Shown: piece after piece, positions 26,071 through 34,685 of the stretch
Layout of the letters: each line of letters begins with the position of its first letter
How positions within the stretch are numbered: position 1 is the stretch's first letter
NCBI GenBank assembly: GCA_947631845.1
Contig: CANRMY010000003.1
Span: forward strand, 22,747 to 86,746
DNA length: 64,000 bases
Source of the DNA: an uncultured Oscillospiraceae bacterium
GTDB taxonomy: Bacteria > Bacillota > Clostridia > Oscillospirales > Oscillospiraceae
Direction of reading: 5' to 3'
The notes under the pieces: generated by a model
Databases searched by the model: none
The model's input: the letters and a program-made list of their open reading frames with translations, nothing else
Told to the model about the DNA's origin: nothing
Position numbers and translations under genes: made by a program

Positions 26071-26808
26071 TTATTTTCCAAATGTCGGCATGGGCTGGAG
26101 CTTATGCAGATTGTGCCGGTGCATGAGGCGGATCTTCCGGTCGACCTGCTCATCACAGCTGGTACCAAGGCGGATATAGCTGTCAAGCTGGTCATAGGTA
26201 AAGCCCAGGTTGTCCTCGTCCGTCTTGCCGCACAGGCCGTCGGAGGGGGTCTTGTCCACCAGATCGCGGGGGATGGGGAGATAATGGCCAATCTCACGGA
26301 CCTCAGTGACGGTGAGACCGCCCAGCGGGGAAAAATCCCCGGCGCTGTCGCCGAATTTGGTGGAGTAGCCCACATAGTCCTCAGACAGGTTACAGGTGTT
26401 GGCGACCCGGCCCCCGTTTGGTAAGGATTGTGCCACGGCGTACAGAGTTGCCATGCGGATACGGGCGGGCAAGTTCACGTTTGCCTGCTTGGAAAGGCGC
26501 ATCTCCATAGCGACACCCAGGGAAAGAGCCTGAACGGCGGGCTGGATATTTACAACGGCGTACCGGATGCCGAGAGCCTTCACAAGCCGGTGGCTGTCCT
26601 CGATGTCCGGCTGCTCACCGCAGGGCATCAGAACGCCGAAAACCCGGTTCTTTCCAAGGGCCTCCACGCACAGTGCGGCCACGATGCTGCTGTCCTTGCC
26701 GCCGGAGATGCCGACGACGGCGGAGCGATCCGGGGCGGTCGCCGCGAAGTAGTCACGGATCCACCGGACGAGCCCGTCTTTTGTTTCTGCGGCGTTAAAT
26801 TTGTTCAT
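26071..26808 (-). CDS. nadE: NAD+ synthase, ammonia-dependent
   Basis: 245 aa. PP-loop AVVGISGGKDSSIVAALC (residues 30-47), then VFGVLMPCGEQPD, NLSEDYVGYSTKFGDSAGDF (the substrate loop) and KTPSDGLCGKTDEDNLGFTY. NadE amidates nicotinate adenine dinucleotide (NaAD) to NAD+ with ATP and ammonia; there is no glutaminase domain here. It is the last gene of the NAD+ operon and overlaps the macrodomain gene by 14 bases. Its need for NaAD is central to the pathway proposed in the findings. Confidence 0.93.
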   Translation of the reverse strand: MNKFNAAETKDGLVRWIRDYFAATAPDRSAVVGISGGKDSSIVAALCVEALGKNRVFGVLMPCGEQPDIEDSHRLVKALGIRYAVVNIQPAVQALSLGVAMEMRLSKQANVNLPARIRMATLYAVAQSLPNGGRVANTCNLSEDYVGYSTKFGDSAGDFSPLGGLTVTEVREIGHYLPIPRDLVDKTPSDGLCGKTDEDNLGFTYDQLDSYIRLGTSCDEQVDRKIRLMHRHNLHKLQPMPTFGK

Positions 26809-27295
26809 TGGGGAGCCTCCATATTTCTACATGATGATTTTGACCGATGGTCATAGAGATGATGGACAAAACCTTGCCCCAGTCGCCGCCTCCGAGACCG
26901 CATCCAATCCGATAGGGTATCGCAATCCTTTCGGTTGTCGGGATGACCCTCATGAGCTTGCTCATACAGGTATAGAAGGCGTCATAACTCGTGTAGCGCT
27001 CGCCGTTATAGCCGTATCTGTCCTGAGCGAACAGGTTGCATATCGACTGCTCCTTGTCGTTGTGTACGGTGATGATTTGGATGTCACCCAGCAGGACGGA
27101 GTGGCCGAGACCGTGCGCCCTGCTGTCCTCCTTACCCCTGTCACAGACCGCTTTATAGTTCTCAAAAACCATGGGGAACTTTTCACGGACCTGTTTCGCC
27201 ACACCGCTCCCCATTTTCCCCTGGCAGTTCACCTGATGGCAGATGTACTTGGCGTCGGTGGAGAACAGGTCACCGGTCACGAATCGGATGGGCAT
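26795..27295 (-). CDS. macrodomain protein (ADP-ribose binding/processing)
   Basis: 166 aa, a single macrodomain. FVTGDLF at the N-terminus, then HQVNCQGKMGSGVAKQVREK (the ADP-ribose contact loop) and IPYRIGCGLGGGDW (the second loop). The GSGVA and GCGLGGGDW patterns match the ALC1/DarG/Poa1-like branch, which hydrolyses ADP-ribose 1''-phosphate or removes ADP-ribose from macromolecules. Position between the NAMPT-like and NadE genes, with overlaps at both ends, implies it feeds or clears ADP-ribose in NAD+ rebuilding. No DarT partner is present. Confidence 0.88.
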   Translation of the reverse strand: MPIRFVTGDLFSTDAKYICHQVNCQGKMGSGVAKQVREKFPMVFENYKAVCDRGKEDSRAHGLGHSVLLGDIQIITVHNDKEQSICNLFAQDRYGYNGERYTSYDAFYTCMSKLMRVIPTTERIAIPYRIGCGLGGGDWGKVLSIISMTIGQNHHVEIWRLPNEQI

Positions 27296-28818
27296 CAGAA
27301 TTTACCTCCTGGATAGAGGTTCTCACGGACCTCACGGAGGGTGTACTCCTTTACGAGACGGCCGTTGCGGAAGACCGTCTGAAGCTCGTTGTCAACGCCA
27401 GCCTGCTCCCAGGTGAGGCCGTCCTCATAACCGTAGCCGTCCTTTGTTTTGAAAACCCGGCAGCAGCCGCGCTGAGACTTCTTGAAGTGGGCGGTATCGG
27501 TCTTGGGGTCCTTGTAAATCATGATGGGATTGCCGTCCTTATCCTCAGCATAGGTGGCCTTGACGGCAATACCGAAGGTGTCGCGGGTGTAGGGCTTGTA
27601 GGTCATGGGGCGGGGCGCGGCGGGATGGGATAGCTGGTAACCGTCCAGCTCCCGCGTCTCCAGACACTGCATGGAGAAGGAGCCGACGCCCAGAGAGACA
27701 TTGCTGATGGAAAATCCCTGCTTACTGAGGATGCTGTAAATCTCCTCGCACCGCTGGGGCGTGATGCTGTCGCCGTAGATGGCCTTGACGTGGGGGTCCA
27801 GGACCTTATAGCCCTTGCTGTTCACGGTCCCGCCGAAGGTATCCCAGAGGGAGAAAACCGTCTTGGTGACCACCTCCACCGGGTCGCCGCTGTCGCCTCT
27901 GATGGAAATGAACCCATCGTGAGCCAGAATCTCAGGTTTCAGCTTGGGCAGGATGTCATCCACCAACCTCCAATAGTCATAGCTGTCGCTGACCATGGAG
28001 AAGCTCTGATGGGGATAGACCTCGGTGAGCAGGCGGCGAATCATGGTCTCCTCATCGCCGTCAATGGCGAAGTTGGAACACATGACGCTGTGCTCGGTGG
28101 AGAGGGCGCCGTAGGCCACGGGCTCCTTGGAGCAGTCGCAGTTGTAGTTGTTCTCAAGCCACAAAATCGCCGGGACTGTGGCGGTGTTCAGGAAGCTCAG
28201 GCAGAAAGCGGCGGAGCTTTTTGTGGCGGACTCCACGCTCTCCTGACCGCGCATGGAGAAATCGCCCAGAAGCCGGGCGGGCTGAACGGAGTCGTCACAG
28301 GTGAGCGCGGCGTACCTGTTGACGATCTGGCGGTAGCGGTACCCCACCTCGGCGGAGACCTGGGTATGCCACATGGTGCAGGACAGCATGGTCTCGATGG
28401 AGTTGACAAGCCACACGAAATCCGGGTGGGTGTTGGAAATCTCAATCTGCGGGACATGGATGTTGGTCCGAGTGCCCTCGGGCACGGCCCTGATTTCCAG
28501 AGGAAGATAGCCAAGCTCATGGAGCGACCTCAGCCGATGGGTGCCAACGCCCTCCGTGCCGATGGTATTACCCAGGACACGCTTGTACTCGTCGAGGACC
28601 TCCTGGAGCGGGCGGCTGAAAAACCACTGGTTAAAAGCGTCGATGAGGTACTCCTTGATGAAGGCTTGCAGGCCGAACATGGCGACCTTATCGGTATCAT
28701 CCAGGCGGCTCATCCGGGGCGTGTAGTAGGACACCATCTTGGTGAGGCCCTTGGGATACTGGCCGGCGTGGGCCGTTTTGTAAAAATCCAGACACAGGAG
28801 CGGGTCGTATTCAATCAT
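27295..28818 (-). CDS. NAMPT-family transferase (Namat-like) with Asp-to-Ala change
   Basis: 507 aa, the NAMPT fold. FYKTAHAGQYP at the N-terminus, YYTPRMSRLD, GDFSMRGQES (human HDFGYRG, Phe193 and Arg196 kept), TEHSVM (His247 kept), VSDSYDYW, ISIRGDSGDP (Arg311 and Asp313 kept). The segment FLNTATVPA aligns with human FKGTDTVAG, placing Ala where NAMPT has Asp219, the residue that favours nicotinamide over nicotinate. It overlaps the PRPP-synthetase-like gene by 8 bases. In the phage NARP1 pathway the homologue (Namat) joins nicotinamide to ADP-ribose pyrophosphate. Here nicotinate could be the base instead. Confidence 0.88.
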   Translation of the reverse strand: MIEYDPLLCLDFYKTAHAGQYPKGLTKMVSYYTPRMSRLDDTDKVAMFGLQAFIKEYLIDAFNQWFFSRPLQEVLDEYKRVLGNTIGTEGVGTHRLRSLHELGYLPLEIRAVPEGTRTNIHVPQIEISNTHPDFVWLVNSIETMLSCTMWHTQVSAEVGYRYRQIVNRYAALTCDDSVQPARLLGDFSMRGQESVESATKSSAAFCLSFLNTATVPAILWLENNYNCDCSKEPVAYGALSTEHSVMCSNFAIDGDEETMIRRLLTEVYPHQSFSMVSDSYDYWRLVDDILPKLKPEILAHDGFISIRGDSGDPVEVVTKTVFSLWDTFGGTVNSKGYKVLDPHVKAIYGDSITPQRCEEIYSILSKQGFSISNVSLGVGSFSMQCLETRELDGYQLSHPAAPRPMTYKPYTRDTFGIAVKATYAEDKDGNPIMIYKDPKTDTAHFKKSQRGCCRVFKTKDGYGYEDGLTWEQAGVDNELQTVFRNGRLVKEYTLREVRENLYPGGKF

Positions 28819-29617
28819 CGTTATTCACCTCGAAAACCGTAATTTTGTCGTGGGCGCCTCGGAAGATGCTGTTGGTAGTAAAAACCCGTTCGATGAGGCC
28901 GTCGGTCAAAACCGCACCGTCAAAGATCGTGTTCTCACAGTGGGTGACGTAGAGATAGATGTGGCTGGCACCGGCCTCTTTCAAAGCCTTGGCGGTAAAG
29001 GTGAAGGTGCCGCCCTTGGAGCAGATGTCGTCGATGATGAGCACGTCACGGCCTTTTACCTTCTCAGGCGTGGTGAGCTCAAGGCGTTCGATTTTTCCGG
29101 TACGCCAGTCCCGGTGCTTGATACCGTGAATGTACTCACGCCGGAAAAGCTCGGAGTACCGCTTGGCGGCGCCCTCGTCCGGGTAACAGAAAACCAGGCC
29201 ATCGGAATTCGGGATTGCCTCAAGCGCCTTGCCGATGTAGAACTCAGGCGTCTCGACCCGGACACGGTCGATGAGGGCAGAGGACACGTTGGAGTGCGGG
29301 TCCAAAACCAACACGCTGTTGAAGTGCAGGCTGTTGATGAACGCCGCGAACCACTTGAGGGTGAAGACCTCGGTGTCGGATTTGACCCGGTCCATCCTGG
29401 CGTTGGGGATGTAGGGAAGCTCCAAAACCATGTAGCAATCCGGGTCCTTATCACGGATGTGATTGGCAAGGTGCCAGACCGTCATGCACTCGTCCTCGTT
29501 GTCGTAAAGCCATCTGATGACGGACCTGAAGACAAAGCCATTAGAGTCGGTGCGGAGCAGGGGAGTTCCATCGGGGAAAGAGGAAGTGCGGACAGGTTCT
29601 CCGTTGAAAAAAATCAT
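28811..29617 (-). CDS. PRPP-synthetase-like pyrophosphokinase (Adps-like)
   Basis: 268 aa. SSFPDGTP near the start, LPYIPNARMDRVKSDTEVFT (PRPP-synthetase flexible loop region), VLVLDPHSNVSSALID, and the PRPP-binding loop DVLIIDDICSKGGTF (about residues 205-219). It is shorter than cellular PRPP synthetase (about 315 aa), as are phage homologues. Two roles are possible: making PRPP for the NAMPT-like enzyme, or making ADP-ribose pyrophosphate as in NARP1 (Adps). The second fits better because no NMN or NaMN adenylyltransferase is seen in the window. It is translationally coupled to the NAMPT-like gene. Confidence 0.85.
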   Translation of the reverse strand: MIFFNGEPVRTSSFPDGTPLLRTDSNGFVFRSVIRWLYDNEDECMTVWHLANHIRDKDPDCYMVLELPYIPNARMDRVKSDTEVFTLKWFAAFINSLHFNSVLVLDPHSNVSSALIDRVRVETPEFYIGKALEAIPNSDGLVFCYPDEGAAKRYSELFRREYIHGIKHRDWRTGKIERLELTTPEKVKGRDVLIIDDICSKGGTFTFTAKALKEAGASHIYLYVTHCENTIFDGAVLTDGLIERVFTTNSIFRGAHDKITVFEVNNDD

Positions 29618-29620
29618 GGC

Positions 29621-30175
29621 TCACACCTCCCAATTCGTGATTTGGATTTGGCACATCTGCATGGCACGAAGCGCATTGTTATGGCTCTCCGGTGTGACGC
29701 CGGCACAGCAGGAGGCGTCCACGGTGATGGGGACCTCCGGGAAATACGCTTTGAGGATCATGGCGTTGGAGATCACGCAGATGTCGGTACAGAGGCCGAC
29801 AAGCTCGATGCTCTCGATGCGCGGCTCGGGAAAATACTGGTTCTGGATATCCGCCAGCCAACCGGCCATCTCCACACTGCCGAAGGTGGGCTTGTAGAAC
29901 TCCTTATAGCCGCCTTGACCACGAAGAGCCATCAGGATTTTATCGTTCAGATTCCAGCCATCGGTGCCCATAAAGCAATGGGGAACGGGGAGCAGACGGC
30001 CCTCCTGAGACTTGGCGTAGGTCTCTGACGAATGGGAATCGTATGTGGCGATGATGTTTCCGTCAAAACCCCGGATTTTCTGGACCACACGGGGGACAAT
30101 GGCCCGGGCCTCCAGGGTGCCCAGGGGACCGGTGATAAAATCGTTTTGCATATCGACGACAACAAGTATCTTCAT
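29621..30175 (-). CDS. pncA: nicotinamidase-like cysteine hydrolase
   Basis: 184 aa, isochorismatase/nicotinamidase fold. The triad is visible: Asp in VVDMQNDF (residue 8), Lys in FYKPTFGS, Cys in VGLCTDICVISN. TYDSHSSETYAKSQEGRLLP places the metal-binding His region. The family includes nicotinamidases and isochorismatases; the NAD+ operon context favours nicotinamide to nicotinate. It is the first gene of the operon. ATG 30175 follows AAAGGATG. A hairpin-array repeat lies directly upstream. Confidence 0.85.
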   Translation of the reverse strand: MKILVVVDMQNDFITGPLGTLEARAIVPRVVQKIRGFDGNIIATYDSHSSETYAKSQEGRLLPVPHCFMGTDGWNLNDKILMALRGQGGYKEFYKPTFGSVEMAGWLADIQNQYFPEPRIESIELVGLCTDICVISNAMILKAYFPEVPITVDASCCAGVTPESHNNALRAMQMCQIQITNWEV

Positions 30176-30195
30176 AGTTTCATCCTTTCTGAATA

Positions 30196-30690
30196 TGTTT
30201 CCGCCATATATGGCGGAGTGGAATCTACTTCCCCTCTTTTGTCCCGGCAAAAGAGTGGAAGTAGCAAGGGGAGAAAACCGGCTCAGGGGGATTTCGCGTT
30301 TTCCCCCTGAGAACCCCTTTTAAAAACGACCACACAGGGGGTTGCGACCCCCTATGTGGAGAACCCCGGGGGAGGACGCTCGCACGGAAATCTTTGCGAC
30401 GTCAAAAATCCCACACGATTTTGGCGCGCCAGCGCGGGGAACGTAGGAACGAAGGCCCGGTTAACTGAGCGGTGAGCGGCTAAGCGGGTTAGACGCAAAG
30501 ACCATTCGTCAAAGGACGCGCGGATATGAGTGGTCAATGATCGCGATTACCGCCAAATTGCTTTTCTCTTCTTTGAAGCTTTCTTCTCTTTTGTCAACAC
30601 AAAGGAGAAGAAAGCGTACCTTCCCCGCCCTTGAGGAAAGGGCGGATTTCGGTGCCCTTTGGTAAAGGGCGCCCCCTGCCGGGGTGAGGC
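30196..30690. repeat. hairpin-array repeat, copy 2
   Basis: Same array as copy 1, with the type-II first hairpin (CTACTTCC.../...GGAAGTAG arms) that copy 4 also has. The third hairpin uses GGGGGTTGCGACCCCC instead of GGGGCCGCGGCCCC. It lies directly upstream of the NAD+ operon. Confidence 0.8.
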
Positions 30691-30991
30691 TTCGACGTTG
30701 TCCTTATGCCGGACGGCGGGTCAGGTGAAGGCCGTCGGCATATGCGGGGCGGAGGCGTTCCGGGATCGAAATAAGAACGGCGATAGCGGTTCTTATTTCG
30801 ATCTCCGGAAGGCCGAGGTGGGGACGGTGCGGCCCTTTCGCAATCTGCGGAAAGGGATTGCGCCTGGTATGTATGACTGCGCAATCGATTTGCACAACGC
30901 CGGGATAACCGGCGGGGTCAAGCGGCTCCGCCGGTTATCAAAAAAGAGGTAAGGAGAAAACCCGTGGGGAAAATGAACAAAACCCACGGAT
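30691..30991. other. noncoding stretch with long hairpins
   Basis: No credible gene. Holds a perfect 15-bp stem (GATCGAAATAAGAAC and its complement, about 30759-30800) and a 12-bp stem (GATAACCGGCGG and its complement, about 30902-30940). Confidence 0.5.
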
Positions 30992-31230
30992 TGGGGCTGG
31001 CGGCGGGGATCGAACCCGCGACCTCTCACTTATACTAATATCTATTTAAAAGTAGACACCGAGCGGCGAGGATTTTTCGTGTCAGGCGAGGAAGACGGCG
31101 CATGGAATACCCGCTGGTATTTCCAAGGCGGCTGACAAAGCATGGCGCGAAAAAGGCCGGCGAGAATGTCTTATTTTAATTAGATATTAGTATTACAAAA
31201 GAAAGCGCTCTACCACTGAGCTGCGCCAGC
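30992..31230 (-). tRNA. tRNA gene interrupted by a 162-bp element
   Basis: The 5' half (31194-31230: GCTGGCG, CA, GCTC-AGTGGTA-GAGC, then CTTTC) and the 3' half (30992-31031: T arm GCGGG-TTCGATC-CCCGC, CGCCAGC, encoded CCA) form an intact acceptor (7/7), D and T arms. The anticodon loop is split by a MITE. Depending on where the joint is drawn, the loop reads TTTTG... or TTTGTAA, so Gln (TTG) or Thr (TGT); I cannot decide. Not functional unless the insert is removed from the RNA. Confidence 0.75.
31032..31193. mobile_element. 162-bp MITE, TA-type, copy 1
   Basis: Terminal inverted repeats ATACTAATATCTA(A/T)TTAAAA, TA at both borders as for IS630/Tc1-mariner elements, and a central stem (TGGAATACC/GGTATTTCCA). 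The whole element can fold into one long imperfect hairpin. Copy 2 of the same length and about 90% alike lies inverted at 52758-52919. It has no coding capacity. Confidence 0.85.
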
Positions 31231-31402
31231 AAAAAGGAGTCTCCGCAGAGACCCCTCCGATTGCGGGCCCCGCAAGCATCCGCAACCTATTACGTATATC
31301 TTTCGATATTCAGGGGTATACGCAAGACCCCGCGCCGTTTCGTATACCAACGGGCAAGCTTAGCCCCGGCCGGTTCATGCGCCGGCATGGGGCATATTCG
31401 CA

Positions 31403-32083
31403 TCACTCCGGTAAGGGGATAACGCAGTTATAGACGGCGGTGAACCGGTCGTTTACCCGGCGGTCTAAATGATAGTGTCCGAAAAACCACTGCTTGAAAC
31501 GAAGATCCCAGCGAACCCTCTCCAGGAAGGCGGTGAGGGGATCGCCCTCAAACCAGGGCGACAGCAGCTGGAGGACGCTTTTGGGGGCGCAGTGGGTGAT
31601 CACATAGTCCACCTCCCAATTGACGGCGTCCAGCGCGTCGATGGCTCTTTCCATCTCGGACCGGGATGGCATTTCCTCCGGCCACCAGGAGACATGCTCG
31701 CGGCGGGACGCCCGGTCTACGGAGCTGGCACCGCCCATGACGAAAAATTTCTTACCGTCGATGGTGAGGACCTGGCTTCGCTCCAGATGGTAGAGGCCGG
31801 GACAAATCTCCCGGACCGCACCGCCGAATTTATCCGTCAGGGGGAGCTTATAGAGCGCGTCGAAGTTTTCGTGGTTCCCGTCCACAAACAGGGTGGTGAA
31901 TGTCTTATCGGACATCCATTTTTGCCAATAGCGGTCCTGAGCGCCTCCGTCCCACACAAAGCCGGCGTCGCCGCAGATGATCACGTAGTCGTCTTTTGTC
32001 ATAGACCGCTGCTGTGGGAAGGACTTTGTGCTCAATTTGTGGGTGTCGATACCGCCGTGGGTATCACCGGTGATGAAAATCAT
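31403..32083 (-). CDS. metallophosphoesterase (calcineurin-like)
   Basis: 226 aa with the full set of metallophosphoesterase motifs: GDTHGGID (D-x-H), ICGDAGFVWD, VDGNHENFD (GNHE), THCAPKS and FGHYHLD. The family includes protein, nucleotide and cyclic-nucleotide phosphatases. A role against nucleotide second messengers is possible, but no specificity residue can be read. ATG 32083 follows AAAGGAG. The 170-bp spacer before the tRNA end holds no gene. Confidence 0.88.
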   Translation of the reverse strand: MIFITGDTHGGIDTHKLSTKSFPQQRSMTKDDYVIICGDAGFVWDGGAQDRYWQKWMSDKTFTTLFVDGNHENFDALYKLPLTDKFGGAVREICPGLYHLERSQVLTIDGKKFFVMGGASSVDRASRREHVSWWPEEMPSRSEMERAIDALDAVNWEVDYVITHCAPKSVLQLLSPWFEGDPLTAFLERVRWDLRFKQWFFGHYHLDRRVNDRFTAVYNCVIPLPE

Positions 32084-32111
32084 AAAGGGCTCCTTTGTGG
32101 ATTTCGCCTTG

Positions 32112-32598
32112 AACCTGGCGGGGGGATTTTTATAATGTGTCCGCCTTATAGGCGGACGGGGATTTGCTTTTCTCTCTTTGGGCCGCTAAAGAGAGAAAAG
32201 GCAACAAAAGAGAGAAACGACCAGGGGAGGGATTTCGTGTTTTCCCTCCCCTGGACCCCGCCTTAGAAAACGACCACACAGGGGCCGCGGCCCCTATGTG
32301 GAGAACCCCGGGGAGCGCTCGCACGGGAGATACCGGGACGTCAAAAACCCCACCACGATCTGCGCACCAGCGCGGCCTGAATAGGACATCACGCCGCATT
32401 GACAGAGCTGTAAGCGGCTAAGCGGGTTAGAAGCAGAGGCCATTCGTAACATGGGGCGCGGTGATGAGTGGGGTAGGGTGGTCATACGGGAGACATTTTC
32501 TCTCTTTTGAAGCTTTTCTCTCTTTTGTGTTCAACAAAAGAGAGAAAAGCGTATTTTCTCTACCCTTTGATAAAGGGTAGACCCCTTTCGGGGGATCA
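32112..32598. repeat. hairpin-array repeat, copy 3
   Basis: Same array as copy 1. Distinct paired changes: second stem CCAGGGGAGGG/CCCTCCCCTGG and fourth stem CTTTTCTCTC/GAGAGAAAAG (32513-32549), last stem CTACCCTTT/AAAGGGTAG. Confidence 0.8.
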
Positions 32599-32634
32599 GA
32601 AGTACGATGATCTGACATAGTATAAAGATGAGTC

Positions 32635-32955
32635 TTACCAGGATGCGATGATTAGCCGTAACGAAGAACTCGGGGTCGGTGAGCTGCGGCATCTGGGCGG
32701 TGGGACGCAGGGTGGCTGTGGGTTTCCTGCGCGACCTGGCGCTTCAGGTTCCCTGACATGGCTTTTGATCCTGATTTGGCAGACCCTATAGGAAAGATCG
32801 GCACCGGCTCCGGATATGCGAGTCTCTCGTCGTCGAGGTACCTGCCGGGCTCTGAAGCGGCCGCTGCCGCGGCGGGCCTGGGCAGGCTCTATCTTCTCCG
32901 CGCTATTTGTCACTTACGCCTTCGGCGGTAAGCACCGCAAGTTCATGCGGTTATA
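32635..32955 (-). ncRNA. RNA-like module A, downstream of reverse transcriptase
   Basis: Read on the minus strand it opens with hairpin ACCGCA/TGCGGT, then GCTTA-CCGCCGAAGGCG-TAAG, then TGACAAA-AGC, and ends with CCTGGTAA (32635-32642). The module at 34686-34906 has the same opening hairpin with changed pairs (GCTTCA/TGAAG), the same TGACAAA-AGC and the same CCTGGTAA end. There is no gene in either. I infer a related pair of noncoding RNAs bracketing the reverse transcriptase. Confidence 0.45.
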
Positions 32956-33000
32956 CATCACAGTACTTCTTGGGGGACATCTGTTTGTTCAGAGGTTCCC

Positions 33001-34149
33001 CTATGAAACAGGATTGGTCAGATCCACCGTGATCATACGGCGGACGTCCACCCCCATTTTCTGATTGATATGGCCGACGATGCTGTCGATGGCCTCCTTC
33101 TCCACCATACGGCAGAAGTTGAGATTGCCGTCCATCACCTGGACGTCGTGGAGGCTCCAGGAGACGCCGTTCTTCTTGTCCATTATGTAGTTGTGGAGCA
33201 TGGTCTGGAGCTGGCGTTTGCGCTTGTGGCCGACGGTGATATCGTTGTCCTTGTTGAGCATCAGGCCGAGATTCCAGTTCCTGCCGGAGCGGGAGCCGTA
33301 CCGCGTCTTGGACGCGTTGATGGTGAAGGGGGCGTTGAATTTCGCCAGGGTGTCTACGATGAATTTCTCCACCGCACGGGGGTCAAAATCGTACCGGGAG
33401 GAGACGGTGAAATCGTCGGCGTAGCGGGTGTTGACGAAGGAGCGGCCGTTGAGGTCCCGGAACCCGTGGGAGAGCTCGTAGTCGATGGGAATCATCATCA
33501 CGTTGGTGACGGTGGGGGAGAAGGGCGTGCCCTGGGGAAGGCCGCCGTGGAGAAACGCCAGATCGAGGGCTTTTTCCAGCTCCTCGCGCCCCTCCGGCAC
33601 CTTCACGACCTCGCTGAAGGGGAAAATCAGGGAGAGCTGATTCATCACAAATTCCTGCGTGGTGCTTCCGAAGAAGTTGTGGAGGTCGTATTTGCCAAAC
33701 CACTGGCTGTCGTTGGCCTGATGGCGGCGGACGGCGTCGACTATGCTCCGGCCGCCCACATAGGCGAAGGCGCTGGTGTGGTACAGGGCGTGAAAATCCT
33801 GCTCAAAGATCCGCTTCAGGCGGCGCAGGGCGTCCATCAGCTCCGGGACCGGGGCGTCGATCTGGCGCAGACCGCCGCTCTTTTTGGGGATGTGGAAGGA
33901 GGTATAGAGATCCTCCCGGCGGGTATCTCGCAGAGGCGCTGTGCTCTCGTTGAAGGCGTGGAGAACGGCAATCAGGGCGGGCACGTCGGTCCGCTCCAAA
34001 AGCTTGGGGTTGACGCGATCGAGCTTGTACGTTCTGGTGTTGGTTTCGTTTCTGTTGACGGCCGGCGTGTCCGCCGTGACGCCGAACAAAAATTCCTCCA
34101 GAGATATCTGGTGGTAGGATGGGGATTGCTTGACGGTCAGGTAGACCAT
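33001..34149 (-). CDS. reverse transcriptase, retron-like but atypical
   Basis: 382 aa. RT motifs in order: FHIPKKSGGLRQIDAP (RT1), YVGGRSIVDAVRRHQ, GKYDLHNFFGST (first catalytic Asp), GLPQGTPFSPTVTNVMMIPI (RT4), NTRYADDFTVSS (YADD), INASKTRYG, and NWNLGLMLNKD, where retron RTs usually have VTGLxVN. RT4 is QGxxxSP, so it is not a diversity-generating RT (those have a SQ ending). There is no maturase or endonuclease domain, so it is not a group II intron protein. ATG 34149 follows AGAGGTG. Modules A and B and hairpin arrays lie on both sides. Confidence 0.9.
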   Translation of the reverse strand: MVYLTVKQSPSYHQISLEEFLFGVTADTPAVNRNETNTRTYKLDRVNPKLLERTDVPALIAVLHAFNESTAPLRDTRREDLYTSFHIPKKSGGLRQIDAPVPELMDALRRLKRIFEQDFHALYHTSAFAYVGGRSIVDAVRRHQANDSQWFGKYDLHNFFGSTTQEFVMNQLSLIFPFSEVVKVPEGREELEKALDLAFLHGGLPQGTPFSPTVTNVMMIPIDYELSHGFRDLNGRSFVNTRYADDFTVSSRYDFDPRAVEKFIVDTLAKFNAPFTINASKTRYGSRSGRNWNLGLMLNKDNDITVGHKRKRQLQTMLHNYIMDKKNGVSWSLHDVQVMDGNLNFCRMVEKEAIDSIVGHINQKMGVDVRRMITVDLTNPVS

Positions 34150-34165
34150 AGGGCACACCTCTTTT

Positions 34166-34645
34166 CTATAAGGATTCCGCCCTTATAGGGCGGAGGAATC
34201 TACTTCCACTCTTTTGACCCGGCAAAAGAGTGGAAGTAGCAAGGGGAGAAAACCGGCTCAGGGGGATTTCGCGTTTTCCCCCTGAGAACCCCTTTTAAAA
34301 ACGACCACACAGGGGGTTGCGACCCCCTATGTGGAGAACCCCGGGGGAGGACGCTCGCACGGGAGATACCGGGACGTCAAAAACCCCACCACGATCTGCG
34401 CACCAGCGCGGGAAACGTAGGAACGAAGGCCGGGTTAACTGAGCGGGGAGCGGCAAGCGGGTTAGACGCTTAAGACAATGCGATGACGTCACGCGCGGTG
34501 ATGAATGGAAAAGGGTTACGATTCCTTTCAAATTGTTTTTCTCTTCTTTGAAGCTTTCTTCTCTTTTGTCAACACAAAAGAGAAGAAAGCGTATTCCCCC
34601 GCCCCTTATAAGGGCGGAATCTTATAAACCCCTGACGGGGTGAGT
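34166..34645. repeat. hairpin-array repeat, copy 4
   Basis: Stems at 34200-34239, 34257-34286 and 34305-34334, then the conserved core and the last stems (CCGCCCCTTATAAGGGCGG). Its first half is nearly identical to copy 2 and its core is nearly identical to copy 1, so the copies look like mosaics. Confidence 0.8.
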
Positions 34646-34685
34646 CCGTAACCAACGTTAAGTAAAGTACTATTTGCGATCAGGA

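Noticed and set aside
26071..30175. A classical NMN salvage route (NAMPT plus NMN adenylyltransferase).
   Set aside because: No adenylyltransferase gene is recognisable in the window, and NadE together with a nicotinamidase-like gene fits a different route. Not excluded if the missing gene lies outside the window.
31032..31193. A group I intron in the tRNA anticodon loop.
   Set aside because: Only 162 bp, with inverted terminal repeats, TA borders and a second copy outside any tRNA; this is a MITE.
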